Counted from the stretch's first letter, positions 23,709 through 36,360 are shown. The stretch is 64,000 nt of DNA from Gyromitra esculenta (GCA_038503075.1 JBCAML010000002.1:1488001-1552000); one strand, 5' to 3'. A program made the numbers and translations. Notes: generated from the sequence alone by a model not told the origin.

Positions 23709-26700
23709 TCAGACCAAGTAATCATTATACCCATGGTATTCCCTCTTCTCGTACATCAATTCCTCCCTAGGCGCCTTTACAACAGGCAGATTCGTGAATC
23801 TGAACCCGCCTTCAACGAAGGTCGCGCATGCACATCCGCACCCTGTAGGACATTCGACGACCCCATCTTCTGCAAACCACGCCTCGTGACAATCTGCATG
23901 CCCGACATGACCGCACTGGAGACATGGTACATAAAGTCCCTTGATGATGACATCGCAGACGCAGCATGTCATTGTAACTTGTCGCCGTTTACACGACCTG
24001 CATTCACCTCTTGCGCCCTTTGTTCCGTCGAGAATCGCACCGCACTTGCAACAATGGCCGCCGATTTCGAGCCCGTCCCAACGTTTTTCTCCACCAGCGG
24101 GTTTGCGGCTGAAGCCTACGGGCTCGTCCTCGAGGGCCTCAAGAGCGGCGTTTTTCAACCCGTTGTATTTTAAGACCTCGAGTCGCTGGATCTGAAACCC
24201 CCAGTTGTAAAGGAGGTCGGCATAGTTCTCGCGGTAGGACTTGTAGAGGCGGAGTTTCTTCGGGTCTAGGAACGGGATGTTGACGCTGCCTTCGTCGTCA
24301 AACTTGTCGAGATTCATCATGGTGATTCTGATTGGGGAGTGGTCTGCAAAGTCAGAATTGGTCTCGGTGAAATCAGAATTGACATCTTCTTTGGACACGC
24401 TTCCGATAGTCGTAATGGCACCCCATGTAACTCCGGAAGTAGCCGTGGCGAAGGGACCCAACATGCTTTCCGCAGGGCTAGGTACCTTCCGCCTTGTCCC
24501 GGGAGGGCTGCCGGTATTTCCAGACCCGAATGGCATGCGGAGATTCGCTATTCCGGATGTGGATTTTCGGGAATGGTGATGCAGCTCCGGGGATGAGGAA
24601 AGACTGTGGAAGACATCTTCGCCAGAGCCGAGCCTGTAGCTGTGCAAAGGTGGTGTAGTCCCAGTAGAATAAGGATATGCTGGGTCACTTCCAAAGTGAC
24701 CAGTGCCATTTGATGACCCATAGGAGCCGTGGGTCCCAATTGGGGTCAGAGTCGCCGAGTGGTAATTGGGCGAAATGGAGTTTGAGGAATGAGCTTGGCG
24801 TGCCATGCTCATATTCGGGAAGTAATCTCGAACATATGATGTATTTCTTGACAGCTGTAAATCCTGTGAGCCGGATAAATTCTCATCAGTAAGCAGTCTA
24901 CAAACTAGGTGGAAGCAAGGAAGTCCGAGGAATAAAAGAAACATACGCTAGATGGCATCCTCAACCCCCCATCCTCAGCACCCGGTGGCTCATCCGTCTC
25001 AGAAAACACGCAACTCAGCATCGCCAACATCTGCACGTCCACTTTCTTCTCAAAATACGCAAATAGCTCATCTACTAACCACTTCCCACCCAACGGATGA
25101 CTTCCCCACTTGACCCTTCCCCAAAACTCCATATCTATCAAGCCATCCTCCGACTCCTCATCGCTCAAATCCAACCCAAGGCCGCTGTCCCTCCTTCTTC
25201 TGACCAAACTAGCTCGTTTGGCCATGACCAAAACCCTATCATCGAGCGCACCCGGTCCTGCGCCAAGTTCCTGGGGGGTGTAAACTTCTAATGGGACTTC
25301 GTTACGAAGAACCATCTCAACGAGCCTCCACACGTCGGCAAGCTCATTGAATCCATACTTCTCGGCAATGCCGGCGTTGAATTGACATACTTCTGCCCCG
25401 TCCCCGTATACTTGATAGTGCTTTGCGAGGTCTTGCTTTGCCGGCAGCAACCATTGCATGTCATGAATGGAAACTACGTTCTTCGGCTTTGGCGCATTTC
25501 CGATTACCGTCTTCACTCCAGTCCCCGTGCTTCTCTGTGTGCTTCTATCCGTACTACCACCTCTGAATCGCTTTCCAATAATGCTTCCATGCAACCTCCA
25601 TCCCAAACTTGGCCTTAGTGGACCATCCGCAATTGAATCACTGTCATCATCAGTCGAAGAGCTGCTGGTTGTACTGTATGTGCTATCTGAGGTGTTGCCG
25701 TCCCCATCGCTTACGGCCGCGCCTTTCCCCCTTCGCCCGCTAGGAGATGTAGTATACAGTCTTCCAAAACTCTCCCAGATTCTTCCGTTGCTCCCGTGTC
25801 TTGATGACCTCTCTACATCCCTGACAGCTAGTGTACTGAGTAAATTTTTCGCGCCGAACCTGTCCTCCTTCGGTGGGAAAAAGCAGATAAGCCTGCCATC
25901 GTTCGACCAGGTGGCTCCGCAGGCTTTAGGCAACGGCACGTTGGCTTGGTTATTGATGTCGACTACACCAGCGTTTTCTTCCTCTTCGACGTCTCTGGCG
26001 CCTAGAGTAACCATCCCTTCACCATCATCGCTGCTGCTCTCACCTTCGTCGTCACTATCTCCAACCCAGGCAGCATCTTCCGCTCTCTCGCCGAGAAGGT
26101 AGCATAAACATGGTTCTAGACAAACTCTCTTTTTCCCTACATGGGCCTGTGAAATCCGTCGCAATTGCACGCAAATTTCGTCGAAGATCTTTTCGGGGAT
26201 CATGTTGGTCCTCTCAAGCTTGAAATTAGGTAGACTAGATCCATCTCCAGGATATTCATGCGGAAACGAAACATCTGCTCTAAGGAAGACCCATTTGTTA
26301 TCTGTGCCCCAAGGACCAGTCAATGAGACGGTACAAGTCCTCGCAGCAATATTAACCCTTTCAAAATTGATTTTTGGGAATTTGACCCCAACGAGTGAGA
26401 TTTCATCGCCGAGGGTTTCTGGCACTTCCCAGCCGATTCCAAATAGCCCGCTTCGGCCAGTGCTGTCCTTGCCCCCTTCACCTTCACTGCCGCTCACGGG
26501 AATTTTCCTACCAATTTTCACGCCCTTCATCCAAGTGATTGGGTTGATCTCTTTTCTTCTCTTTCGACCAGCCCTCATGAAGCCACCCTCTTTCATATTC
26601 CCTCTAGCTAACAACCGCCCATCGATGCTCAAGTTAGCCATACTCAGCTGCTTCCCTAGCGATCCACCATGTTGCGGGCTTACGACACCGCTTCTCTGTC

Positions 26701-28125
26701 CTTGTCCCGGAAATAAGCTGTCTCTCCGCCCCCCCTTTACTCCATCCTTGTCCACATCCATCCCACTGATGCTCAGCCTCGGCAGATATCTCATCCCACC
26801 CATCGTTGGTAGCCCCTTCTTCCCCCCAACTGCCTCCTTTGCAATTGTTGCTTCGTCGCGGAACGTCTTATACTGTGCCCCACGCCGTGTCACTCGGAAC
26901 CGCATCTTCTTTTTCGGATCATGCCCAATCTTCTCCATGATCTCCTTGTCAATGCTCCACAGCCGGATATCTTTATCGAGTGACCATGTTACGAGTTGGA
27001 ACTCCCGATCTTCGCCACCGTCATCTCTTTCGCCGCCTCGCCAGCGCCAGAGAAACTCTTTAACATAGTCTGTATGGCCGTCAAATTTAGCGACGGCCTC
27101 TTGGGGTTCATCTTTTTTTGCCCTGCGATCCCACAGATACAGCGACGTATCGTCGCGCTGCGGCATCGTCAATAAGCCTCGACCAAATGGGGTATGTCGT
27201 GCCCGCCACACCGGGAAAGAAGTGTGAATAACACGCTCTGGGGTATCATCCGGACATTGATCGTAATCCCAGAATTTTACGGTCCGATCAAGTGCACATG
27301 TGACGATCCCTGACGGCCTCGTCCGGTTCCAGTCTACGCCGTAGATCTTGGTCGAATGTGCACTAATCTTCCGTACTGCGCGCATGCCCTTCCGCGTATC
27401 CCATATGTACAGGTAACGGTCGTGGGAGCTGGCAAGAATGTGTTCGTTTTGCCTGTTGTACTTTACTTGGGTTGCGCCAGCGAACCAATCGCAGAAGCTC
27501 ATGACGGGCCGGCGGGGTGTCCGGAGGTCCCAGCAGTGCACGAAGCTGTCGATGGAACATGTTGCGAGCACGTTTGGCTGGTGGGCTGAGAAATTAATGT
27601 CGGTAATTGCGCGCGTGTGTGAGTGGAGGACGAGCTCGATTGCTCGCCGCGAGGGGAGCGCGAGGTTCCAGACTATTGCTTTTTGATTCGAGGTCGAGAC
27701 AACCCAGTGGGAGTGGGAGGCATGGGGTGACCATTGCACGTCTGCGACGGACCAGGCAGTCAGATGTGGGAGGAAGCGAGGAGGGTCGTAGGGGTTGTCG
27801 AGGTCTACGATGTGGAGACCTAGCTGACTGCGGGAGAATTGTCAATCTACCGCAATCTGGGGTATCGTGGGGAGCTAGAGGAAGGGTTCAACTCACGATG
27901 CTAGGACAACGTCACGGCTACTAGGCGATATCGACCTGTTTATAGAGGTCAGGAATTCGACTTTCTAAACTTTCACTCTCTCCTGGTTGAGCAGGAGATG
28001 CAAGCTGATTCTTACATAGAGCCGACTGGCGCATCCACCTTTATCGACATGTCTAGGTTGAACGTTGGTGAGTCGTACGCAGAAGAGGTATCCCCCTTTG
28101 GCAGGGGAGCCTTCGTAGTACTCAT
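23709..28125 (-). CDS. MTC5: SEA/GATOR2 complex subunit Mtc5/WDR59
   Basis: This is a WD40-RWD-RING scaffold of the vacuole-associated SEA (GATOR) complex that controls TORC1 in response to amino acids. Exons are 28125-28016, 27935-27897, 27827-24947 and 24863-23709 (1394 residues). The first two exons supply the N-terminus (AYDSPTFNLDMS, then SSRDVVLAS). WD40 repeats follow at about 45-400 (PHLTAWSVADVQWSPHAS, NQKAIVWNLALPS, ATCSIDSFVHCWDLR and so on). The RWD domain is at about 535-620. A long acidic/Ser linker leads to a C-terminal Cys/His cluster at about 1280-1370, with paired C-x2-C units followed by C-x2-C-G-H-x-G-H-x-x-C, the RING/zinc-ribbon of SEA proteins. Intron phases close. The intergenic region to the divergent Ubc13 gene is 2.2 kb. 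Confidence 0.93.
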
Positions 28126-30357
28126 GATGGAATTTTATCGTCGAGGGGGACGTATGGTTCCGATCAGAGGTTGGAGTAGTGGTATTATTGATTCTCGTGT
28201 CTGGAACAAAAGAAAAAAAAGAGCCACATATATCTATTTGCTTATTTATTTTTTGATTCCCCGGATTAGCCCACGCGCAGTCACCAGAGCCACGGTTTAC
28301 ATACAGGTTGCCGGAGAATTCGGTTTGGCCTACCAAGACTCCCACCCTCTCCTTCTCACTCTTCTTCCTCCAAAAGCAAATGTGCTGCGCACAAAAATTA
28401 TTGTATGATAGGAAAAATAAAGTTATAGGTGGGACCAAAGAAAGCGAAAAACTTTCACGACGTAGCAAGATTCTCGCCCCCCTTCCCCTCCGTATGTAAA
28501 CTTGAAAGAAGTTGTAAGATCCGCTTCGCGGTGAATGCGCTCGTCGTAGGGATCGATGCGAGGTAACTGTTCAAGAATTGGCTACTATTCGCGCTATCGT
28601 GGCCGAAGCAGCCCATCCAGCCTGCTGAAGCAGACGACACACGTGGACGGGGGGGTAGATCCGGGTTCAAAGATTTTTCTTTCCTCTTTCCTCCCGTGAA
28701 CAGGATGAAAGCGAAAGTATTTGAGAGCGTAAAGCAAAAAGTACGTAATGAATAAAACTATAAGACCGTTGCAATGTAGCCGCGACAGCAGCCCGCAGGC
28801 AGAAAAACCGTTTTCTGCTATTATTTTCTTATTCTTTTTTTGTAGTTCCCTTTCTTGGATTTTAACGAACGAACGAGCGAACGAACGAGAGAATGGGACT
28901 GTCAGGGTGAAAGAACGTGGGGAGAATAAGCGCAGATCTTCGGCGGGAGACTGGTGAGGCGAGGCGATCGATGAACAAATTGGCGAACGAGATGGGGGAT
29001 TTCCAACATGTGGAGTCGAAAACGAGAAGAGGCTAGTTTTTCAACGGCGGCGACAGGGACGCTGAATGTGATATGTATGTAGTCTAATCCCCAGGGTTCT
29101 CACCACGGGACGATGATGTAGGTAGGTAACATAGGTATACCTTCAAGAAACCAAAATTCTTTTTTATTCCTATTCTTATTCCTACTCTTATTTCTGTTGG
29201 GTAAGGTAGCGGAAAGAGTGGATTGGAATCTGGACGAGGGGTTCTCGATCGCAAGTCCCTTGCGGCTTTGGGTGCAGCAAAAACCCATGTCTGAGACAGG
29301 TGGAGAGAGACTGACGAGGAGAGATGCTGTGCTTCCAACCCTGTTGCCAATTCGCTCATTGTCTATCGTCAATCACGCGTGAGGATTGGTTATATTTTCT
29401 GGTTTTAACAGTTTCAATTGTTTTTATTTTTATTTTTCTCTGTGTTCTGTGTTCAGTCTGGTGTCAGGGTGTCAGGGAAACGTTGTACAGAATCCGATCC
29501 GTGATCCTTTTTGTGGTTTTTGGTCTGAGTAACAATGTCACGTTTCTGTGCAATCGTTCATTCACTCGCAGGTGAGCGTCCGCGTGAGTTTTTCTAGAGA
29601 AATAAGAAAAGAAAGAGAAGGAAGAAAGGAAGAAGGAAGAAGGAAAGAAAAAGGGATCACGATGATCAAGATGGAACAGCGATGCTACTTCTTCCGTCGT
29701 TCTTCTCCGTGGGCGAAGAAGAATTTCCAAAAGCGACCATCTCTATTGATAGAGAAAAAGAACTGGTCAAGTTGCCGTATCGATCGAGAGAGATTTGGAG
29801 GGCAAAGTCAGTTATCTATCAATGCTCAGATATCTTGACTCCTCGGGTTTAGAATCTGTACATACATCCACGCACGTACAGATACATGTAGATACACGAT
29901 ACGCAGAGAAAACAAACGTCAGTGGACGGCCCAGACAGATATGCATCCGGGATCTAACCACCGGCTGCAAGGAGCCTCGCTGAATGGAGAAGATCTGGGG
30001 GTGGTTGCCTTCGAACAGCTTCCTTCCCATCATCTAAGTCCCCCTCCATACACGTAGCCATCGGGGGAGATGAAGTGGGGTGGAGGATGAAGAGTTGTGG
30101 GGGGGAGAAGGGAACCACAGCTCATCTATCTAGATCTCTCCTGCTGGTTCTCGTATCTATCTATCTCTTTCTCTCGTTTCATGAGTTCACGGAAACAGAC
30201 GGGCAAAGCTCTCGTTCACTTCCCGTTACCACCCCCCTACAGTACATCAACACATTTCTACCAACCATCGAACGCCACCCCACCTTTATCTTGTCTTCGA
30301 CCAGGCAACCCCGCACTCCCGTTCATCATCTCCTTCCGCCGCTAAACACAACTCGAG
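28126..30357. other. Divergent promoter region of Mtc5 and Ubc13
   Basis: No gene is supported. The region holds an AACG/AGCG tetranucleotide repeat at about 28865-28890, a purine tract at about 29600-29655, a TACATGTA at 29883-29890 and C/T-rich stretches from 30120 to 30350 that look like the Ubc13 promoter or 5' UTR. Confidence 0.5.
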
Positions 30358-31238
30358 ATGGCTCTTCCCAAACGCATCATCAAGGAGACTGAACGTCTTG
30401 TAGCCGAACCGTGAGTCCCCACCCTATCCATTTATCTTTCCCCTTCTTTAAGACCCTCCCTTTCTTATGGTACGCGTTTCTCCCTTGTCACTCTTGGTTT
30501 GCATGTGGGTGGGGGTTGGCGTTGCTTGTTGCTAAGCTGGCCGGAGAAACCCAACTGACCATGGCAACAACAACAACGCTACAGAGTCCCAGGAATCAAC
30601 GCTGTCCCTCATGAAGATAATCTCCGGTACTTCGATGTCACTGTCCGTCATCCCTTCTTTACTCTTCATACCGTCTCCGCTCGCTCGCTCGCTCGCTGAC
30701 AGTTTGATCAACGGTAGATTCATGGACCTACGCAGAGCCCCTACGAAGGCGGTATTTTCCGCCTTGAGCTGTTCCTGCCTGAAGACTACCCGATGACCCC
30801 GCCTAAAATTCGTTTCCTGACAAAGATTTATCACCCTAATATTGATAAGCTAGGGAGGATTTGCCTAGATGTTCTCAAGGGTGTGTGCTGCTCTTCTTCA
30901 TAAAACGGATATCATTTGAGATATCAGGTTTGGAGCTAAGCTCATGTGAACGGTGCATTAGGAAACTGGTCTCCTGCTCTGCAGATCAGGACTATCCTGT
31001 TAAGTATCCAAGCTTTGCTTGGTGCTCCAAACCCGGACGACCCACTAGCAAACGATGTGGCACAAAGGTGGAAGGAAGATGAGAGGGCTGCTATTCAGAC
31101 TGGTATGTTTCCTCCTATGTTTCCTCCGGATCTTCAGAAAAGTCCACAGTCACTACGAAGTGTAGAAGCGCATCATAGTAACATAGTATTTCAACGGCAA
31201 CAGCAAGGGACTGGACTAGGACACACGCGATGGTTTAA
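30358..31238 (+). CDS. ubc13: Ubiquitin-conjugating enzyme Ubc13
   Basis: This is the E2 that, with an Mms2-type partner, builds Lys63-linked ubiquitin chains in error-free post-replication repair. Exons are 30358-30410, 30585-30642, 30718-30880, 30962-31102 and 31204-31238, giving 149 residues (family about 150). The HPN motif is in K-I-Y-H-P-N and the catalytic Cys is near residue 86 in L-G-R-I-C-L-D-V-L, followed by [16 protein letters not shown], characteristic of Ubc13. The LANDVA block and a short C-terminal A-R-D-W-T-R end the protein. Intron 2 has a weak GTCCGT donor and contains a (GCTC)n repeat; the model is fixed by the conserved D-V-T-I-H-G-P junction. The last exon is only 35 nt. 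No Ubc13 partner is present in the window. Confidence 0.93.
30679..30697. repeat. GCTC microsatellite in Ubc13 intron 2
   Basis: GCTC is repeated about 4.75 times within the intron, close to a weak donor; it could vary in length between strains. Confidence 0.8.
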
Positions 31239-31957
31239 CATAGCCTTTCTTCTTCCAATATCACAAATCCGGGCTTGCTTTTTTATATCGTGATCCCTTC
31301 TGAACAAATCGCTACCTTACCCGTCTTATGGATTTTTAAACAAGAGAATTGAAGAATTTCCATACTACAATAATGCAAGGAAGTTTGTGCAGTGGTGATC
31401 GACGAAAGGAATGATTTTTTCGATCTCTCTTCTTTTTTATCAGCAGCGTTATGCAACATTATTATTATTTTTTCCTCCTTCAGAGCTAGGGGTTGGAGAG
31501 ATATGGGGTTGGAATAGACAGCCTTTTTCTGTTCCCTTGGTTTTCTGTGTTTAGCTGAAATAACTATCTTGGAAGCAAGTTCTTGCCAATCCGTCTCGGC
31601 TCTTGGAACCTATATGAGGCGTATATTTGTGGCTAGTGAAAACTGGAATATGGGTTAGGGTTTTAAGGCCGTGTTTGTCTGCAACCTCCCACGATATCAA
31701 AGCATGCGAGGCTCCTTGTCTCCACTCCCTTTGTTTTCCAACATCACATTCGCCGGAGACGAATCAAGTCACTGACCATCACTCGCTCGTGGCAAACGAT
31801 TAGCAACCGGCCCAGTAACAGTTTCAGGTCCGGTTTAGATTTTCCCACCGACAATCTCATGCTAATAAGTTAGGCCTGGCGATGAGACTAAGTCTCATGC
31901 TCGACATCTTCCACGCTCTTTCGCCCTATAAGTCTTGAAACCCAACCCACAAACTAA
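31239..31957. other. 3' spacer of Ubc13
   Basis: No gene or repeat was recognised. Confidence 0.4.
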
Positions 31958-33151
31958 ATGCCGTTTCCGTCGCCGAGTAATCGCGCATCACTATATTCCA
32001 TAACCCGTACCGCCCAACCCAATCAGAAAATAATGCCACTTGCAACCCCCTTTTTTACGAATAATTACGATCCCATCGCCGTGCCCGGCAACAAATGCCT
32101 GACCGCCTTCAAAAGTGGGTGGGTGTGTGGAAAAACAATACCCTTGTTCTGTGTAACGGCAATTGAATGTGGAGAAAAGGCGGTTGCCGACATGGAGGCT
32201 GACCTCCTATTTGTAGAGAATTGGCTTTTGGCCACAAAAATATGGACCGTCCTGTTGGGGACGCAGATCTTGCTCGGCTTCTCCCATAGCTCGAATAGAG
32301 ATATAAAAACCTCGATGGCCCCGCCGGCCGCTGTTGCTGATACCGTTGCTGGTGGGTGTAAACGTAGTAACATACCACCGGCGGTTTCGGGTATAGATAT
32401 GCACATCGCTACTACGAGACTTTCGCCCGAGGTGGCTCATCACCAACTACGAACCTCCAGAGCCAACTATATCGAGTACGGCCAGCTCAAGGAACGCAGA
32501 TGGGAAGAAACCGATCCGGGTTTAAAAATCGCTACGGCTGCGAAATCTTGGGTCGACTCGGAACGCAAACCCCAAAAGAAATGGAAGAAGAGAAAGAAGA
32601 CGAACAAGGGAGGAAACGCAAAAGGTCCTTCCCTTGTGCTCACACAGGATAATGCGGAGCAATCACCAACGACGGCGACGGTGACGACAGCGGCGAAAGC
32701 AGCTCCGGTAACAGCAATTGTGAATAGACCCCCGAATCCGAAGACGGAGAAAAAGGGTCCACCGTCGAATCAGCAGAAAAAAAAGGTTGCGCAGGCATTG
32801 CCGGTGTTGCTACCAGTACACAATGAGAGATTGCCTAAGGCTCCCCCATCACTTGATTCTGAGAACGGCGGTGTGACTCTTAGAAACGTAATTTGTTATG
32901 ACTCCGATGAAGATGGTGACATCCCAGGTGTCGTCGTTGCTGCCGAGAGCTTTTTTATCACCGCCATGGACCCGGACGATCCGAGAGCTAAGCTTCCGGT
33001 TCCCGAACGGAATGTTCCCCCTGTCGATCCGAATCATGCACGACTTAGTTGGACTGCGTGTTACGACGATGATTGTCTTGTTCATTTGTCGGATAAGAAT
33101 GGGGCTGGCTGGTTTCCGTGCAGACCTTGTGGATCTAGACGTCGTGGCTGA
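31958..33151 (+). CDS. Uncharacterised protein with C-terminal Cys/His motif
   Basis: I do not recognise the family with certainty. A single open frame of 397 codons is much longer than expected by chance here. The N-terminal 100 residues have mixed hydrophobic character (a possible helix in ENWLLATKIWTVLLGTQILL, residues 87-106). Residues 205-290 are Lys/Pro/Thr-rich and probably disordered. An acidic patch (YDSDEDGD) follows near 315. The C-terminus carries W-T-A-C-x4-C-x2-H followed by S-D-K-N-G-A-G-W-F-P, a compact Cys/His block of the kind found in many uncharacterised fungal proteins, some near retroelement gag regions. The start could be a later Met (32036 or 32306). There are no neighbours on the same strand within 700 bp, so context gives no clue. 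Confidence 0.5.
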   Translation: MPFPSPSNRASLYSITRTAQPNQKIMPLATPFFTNNYDPIAVPGNKCLTAFKSGWVCGKTIPLFCVTAIECGEKAVADMEADLLFVENWLLATKIWTVLLGTQILLGFSHSSNRDIKTSMAPPAAVADTVAGGCKRSNIPPAVSGIDMHIATTRLSPEVAHHQLRTSRANYIEYGQLKERRWEETDPGLKIATAAKSWVDSERKPQKKWKKRKKTNKGGNAKGPSLVLTQDNAEQSPTTATVTTAAKAAPVTAIVNRPPNPKTEKKGPPSNQQKKKVAQALPVLLPVHNERLPKAPPSLDSENGGVTLRNVICYDSDEDGDIPGVVVAAESFFITAMDPDDPRAKLPVPERNVPPVDPNHARLSWTACYDDDCLVHLSDKNGAGWFPCRPCGSRRRG

Positions 33152-35109
33152 CGGCAGTCTCGAGTCACCGTTCTGGTTCTCCCTTTCTCCTTGGACATAG
33201 GCAGAATCACGCCTGGAGATATGGTGAACGGGGTATAATCTCGAACAGGGGTTATTTGCGGTGATTTGTTTCGGGGTTAGGGACCACCACCTTTTTTTAA
33301 TCACTCAGATAATCTCTGTTCTGCATCATATCCCGCTCTTTATATTTTCAAGCGCGACTCTAGGTTGTGTCCTTGTGTAATTGGTTTATGATCCGGGGAA
33401 TTTTCTTCCCGCGTCGCTACATTGGAAAGAGCACATCTCTTATTGGCTATTCTCACTCTGTGATGGTTTTCTTTCTTTCTTTTTTTATTACTCAATGGCG
33501 CTTCGGTTCGATTTGATGTTTGTGCGCTTGTTTTTTTCTCCGTTTTTACTCTTGAACTGGGATTTATTGGCAAAAGTTATTATTAACCTCTTGCTGTACT
33601 TTGGTTTAAAAAAATAGTTTGCGGTAGATACCGGCCTGCATATTGTGCGTGATGGCCGAAGGTAATTGAGACCTAACTCTATTAGACTTCTATCTTTTCA
33701 TATTACTAGCGATTGTCGGGATCGGTTTTTTCATGATAAAAATTTCTATCATACTTATCTCTAGTTGTTTTGGGCTCCGACTGGATAGAATTATCATATG
33801 TTTTACTGACCACAACATAGCGTGCAAACCCCCATGATAGTTGGAAGATCGGCTTCTAATAAACTTTCGTACTACAGGTGGTAGTGGCCAGTTACATACG
33901 TGTAGCTGGATACGTTACTCGAAATTGATAGTTCTGCATGCTTGTGTTTTTGGCGGTTGCCAAGCTTGTCACCCCAAAACTTGCACAGCTTGAGTCAATG
34001 ATAGTCCCGTCGGCTCACTGAAAGGAAATCTCCCAGCATTTTCATCCCGTGTTATTCGAACTGTGCAAATCCAACTTCCATATATATCCGATCCATAGGC
34101 AGTCTTTCTCGAGCAACTATTGGTTTCAAGTCCACCCCCCTGTTGTGCTGTGCGACTGGCCCTAACCTCGCAAGCGAATTCATCGTTCTCATTAGGAATG
34201 AATCTCAAAAGCTTATTATAGTGGCTGGTTTGAGGTTTGAGTGTTCTGGTGCGTTCAGTTGCTAGACACTTTGATGAGGGTTGGGGAGGATCGTGAAGTC
34301 ATATGGAATTCTACGTGAATGAGGACGAGCACTCAGTGCTCTCTATATCGGATATATACAGTGCTAAAAGAGTCGGCTGGGCGGGGAGAACCGTGGGGTT
34401 TTATCCCAGTTTACCAAACACCCTAAACGGTTTGATTGTAATCCCAGCTAAACTCCACATTCTCCCAGCCACAGGTAATCCCGTCTAACAATCTACGATA
34501 TTACCAAGTTCCAACTATCTTTCTGGGCGAGTTTTGAAGCGTAAAAGTTGGGGCGACTGGTTTTATATCACACCTGCGTTTTTTTGCTCATGATATTCTG
34601 ATGTGCGATCACCTAACAAATATTACGATTACTATCCTGATTTCTTTTTCTCAGGCGTTGTTGGGGATTTTTTTTATGTGGTGGCTTCGCTCTCCTTACT
34701 ATGGGGCTTTCTAGGCCACTGCTTTCTCTAGGTTAAGTTTTTTTACAATTCACCGCGAAGACAGCACCAGCGTTGTCCTAGCGAAACACACTGCGAAAGG
34801 AGAGAATATGCTCAGAAGCATCTATAGAATCTCCCGAGGCTGTTTCGAAGCGTGGTGCCGATTCCGTCTATCTATGTGTCGTCGCGTCGCTCTACGGATC
34901 GGCCGGATATTTACCTGGTCTTTTTCGCGAGAAACGTTCCACAAGAAACTATTCCGTTCTGCTTCTGAACCAATCGGTTGGAATGAGACACGAGTGATGG
35001 GCCATGAGAATCTGCTCCCCTGTTCATGCACTGCCTGGCTTGGCAATTATTGCTTTTGAGCTTTGGCTTCAACTGAATCTCTCCACTGCTCCTCCGAAGC
35101 TTCGACATC
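33152..35109. other. 2-kb spacer without supported gene
   Basis: Only short frames are present. Sequence is AT-rich with T-runs at 33465-33490 and 34665-34680. A possible 5' UTR of the ankyrin gene includes several upstream ATGs between 34808 and 35000. Confidence 0.45.
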
Positions 35110-36360
35110 ATGCCGCTCCTGGACTTCCCGAACGAATTGTTACTCTTAACTGCCGAAAGCCTTCACGCTGGAGATGTCAAGTCTCTCCTCCAGACCAACC
35201 GCCGCCTCTATTTTTTGCTCACGCCACTTCTACCAAAGTTAGTGACGGATGAGAAATACGCGATGACCGCGCTCTTTTGGGCAGCGGTGAAAGGCGACGA
35301 ATCGATGATTAGGCGCATCCTTGAAAGTGCACGAAACATCACCGTAATCAACGCTGGAGGCCAGAAAGCGAGAGATGCACCCCGAATATTTCACACAGCT
35401 CCAGCAAAGTGCAGTCAGTCTACGATTGAATTTGTGGTCTGGAAGGGAAAGGAGCTGATGCTTGAGGGCAAGGATCGGCACGAATCGACGGATGGGCTTC
35501 AGTGGGCTGTTATTGAGGGACGTGAAACTATGGTTAGGTTTATGGTCGAAAATGGAGCAGACATTGAAGCGAGTAATCCGTTTATGCCAGATGCGGTGGT
35601 AGCATTAGACCAATGGCGGAATCCCAGGGATAGGGTTGGTGGTAGACAGTTGTGGAGACCGCTCCACCTGGCGGCACATAAAGGGCGAATAGGGGTGGTT
35701 AAAGCGTTATTGGAAAACGGTGCATCCGTCGATGTTAAGGATGACCGTGGGAGGACGCCGCTTCATATAGCAGCTTGCTACGGCCACGAAGAGACCGTCG
35801 GCTTACTGTTAAAGACTGGCGCCCCTATAGATCCTGAAGATAATTTTGGGAGGACACCGCTTTATCTAGCAGCGGAAAACAATGGAGACGTTGCCATGGT
35901 GCTGCTGTTACTGAAGAATGGAGCCAACATCGATCATGTTGGCATGAAGGATGATTCGTCCCCCCTTCAACTTGCTGTAACTCAGGGGCTATACTCCACC
36001 ACCAAACTCCTGTTGAAGATGGGAGCCAATGTCAACTATCGAAATCCGAGCACGGGATATACAGCGCTTCACTTGGTCACATGGCGCTATCCTAAGTTGG
36101 ATCCAACGACTAAATCGATTACTAGGCTTTTGCTAGATTACGGAGCCGATCTCACAATTCTTGATGCACAAGGAAGTACCCCTGCCGAGCGCGGGAAAAT
36201 ACGGGGCAGCTTGGAATTTGTTAAAATGCTACTTCAGGAGGAAGTGAATATTGCCGCTATGCCCAGTCTCACAATCGTAACTAAAAGGCGAGCTCCTAAA
36301 GTTCTTAAAAAACTTTCTAAAGTTAGTGGATGGCAGCAAGTAAGGAGGTTATGTGGATAA
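35110..36360 (+). CDS. F-box-like ankyrin-repeat protein
   Basis: This is an intronless gene of 416 residues. Residues 3-38 (LPLLD-type start, L-P/F-N-E-L-L, then LLQTNRRLYFLLTPLL) match the F-box-like N-terminus common in fungal ankyrin proteins, suggesting an SCF substrate adaptor. Ankyrin repeats cover about 50-380. The clearest are PLHLAAHKGRIGVVKALLENGA, TPLHIAACYGHEETVGLLLKTGA, TPLYLAAENNGD and SPLQLAVTQGLY units; the first two, near residues 55 and 130, are degenerate. A lysine-rich C-terminus follows. Such genes form large, fast-evolving families in ascomycetes, and the target cannot be inferred. Confidence 0.85.
   Translation: MPLLDFPNELLLLTAESLHAGDVKSLLQTNRRLYFLLTPLLPKLVTDEKYAMTALFWAAVKGDESMIRRILESARNITVINAGGQKARDAPRIFHTAPAKCSQSTIEFVVWKGKELMLEGKDRHESTDGLQWAVIEGRETMVRFMVENGADIEASNPFMPDAVVALDQWRNPRDRVGGRQLWRPLHLAAHKGRIGVVKALLENGASVDVKDDRGRTPLHIAACYGHEETVGLLLKTGAPIDPEDNFGRTPLYLAAENNGDVAMVLLLLKNGANIDHVGMKDDSSPLQLAVTQGLYSTTKLLLKMGANVNYRNPSTGYTALHLVTWRYPKLDPTTKSITRLLLDYGADLTILDAQGSTPAERGKIRGSLEFVKMLLQEEVNIAAMPSLTIVTKRRAPKVLKKLSKVSGWQQVRRLCG

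Noticed and set aside
25467..27068. Long plus-strand open frames of 211 and 288 codons (25467-26102, 26202-27068)
   Set aside because: They are antisense to the Mtc5/WDR59 exon 3, which has unmistakable WD40 and RWD domains. The antisense frames are Pro/Ser/Leu-rich without domains.
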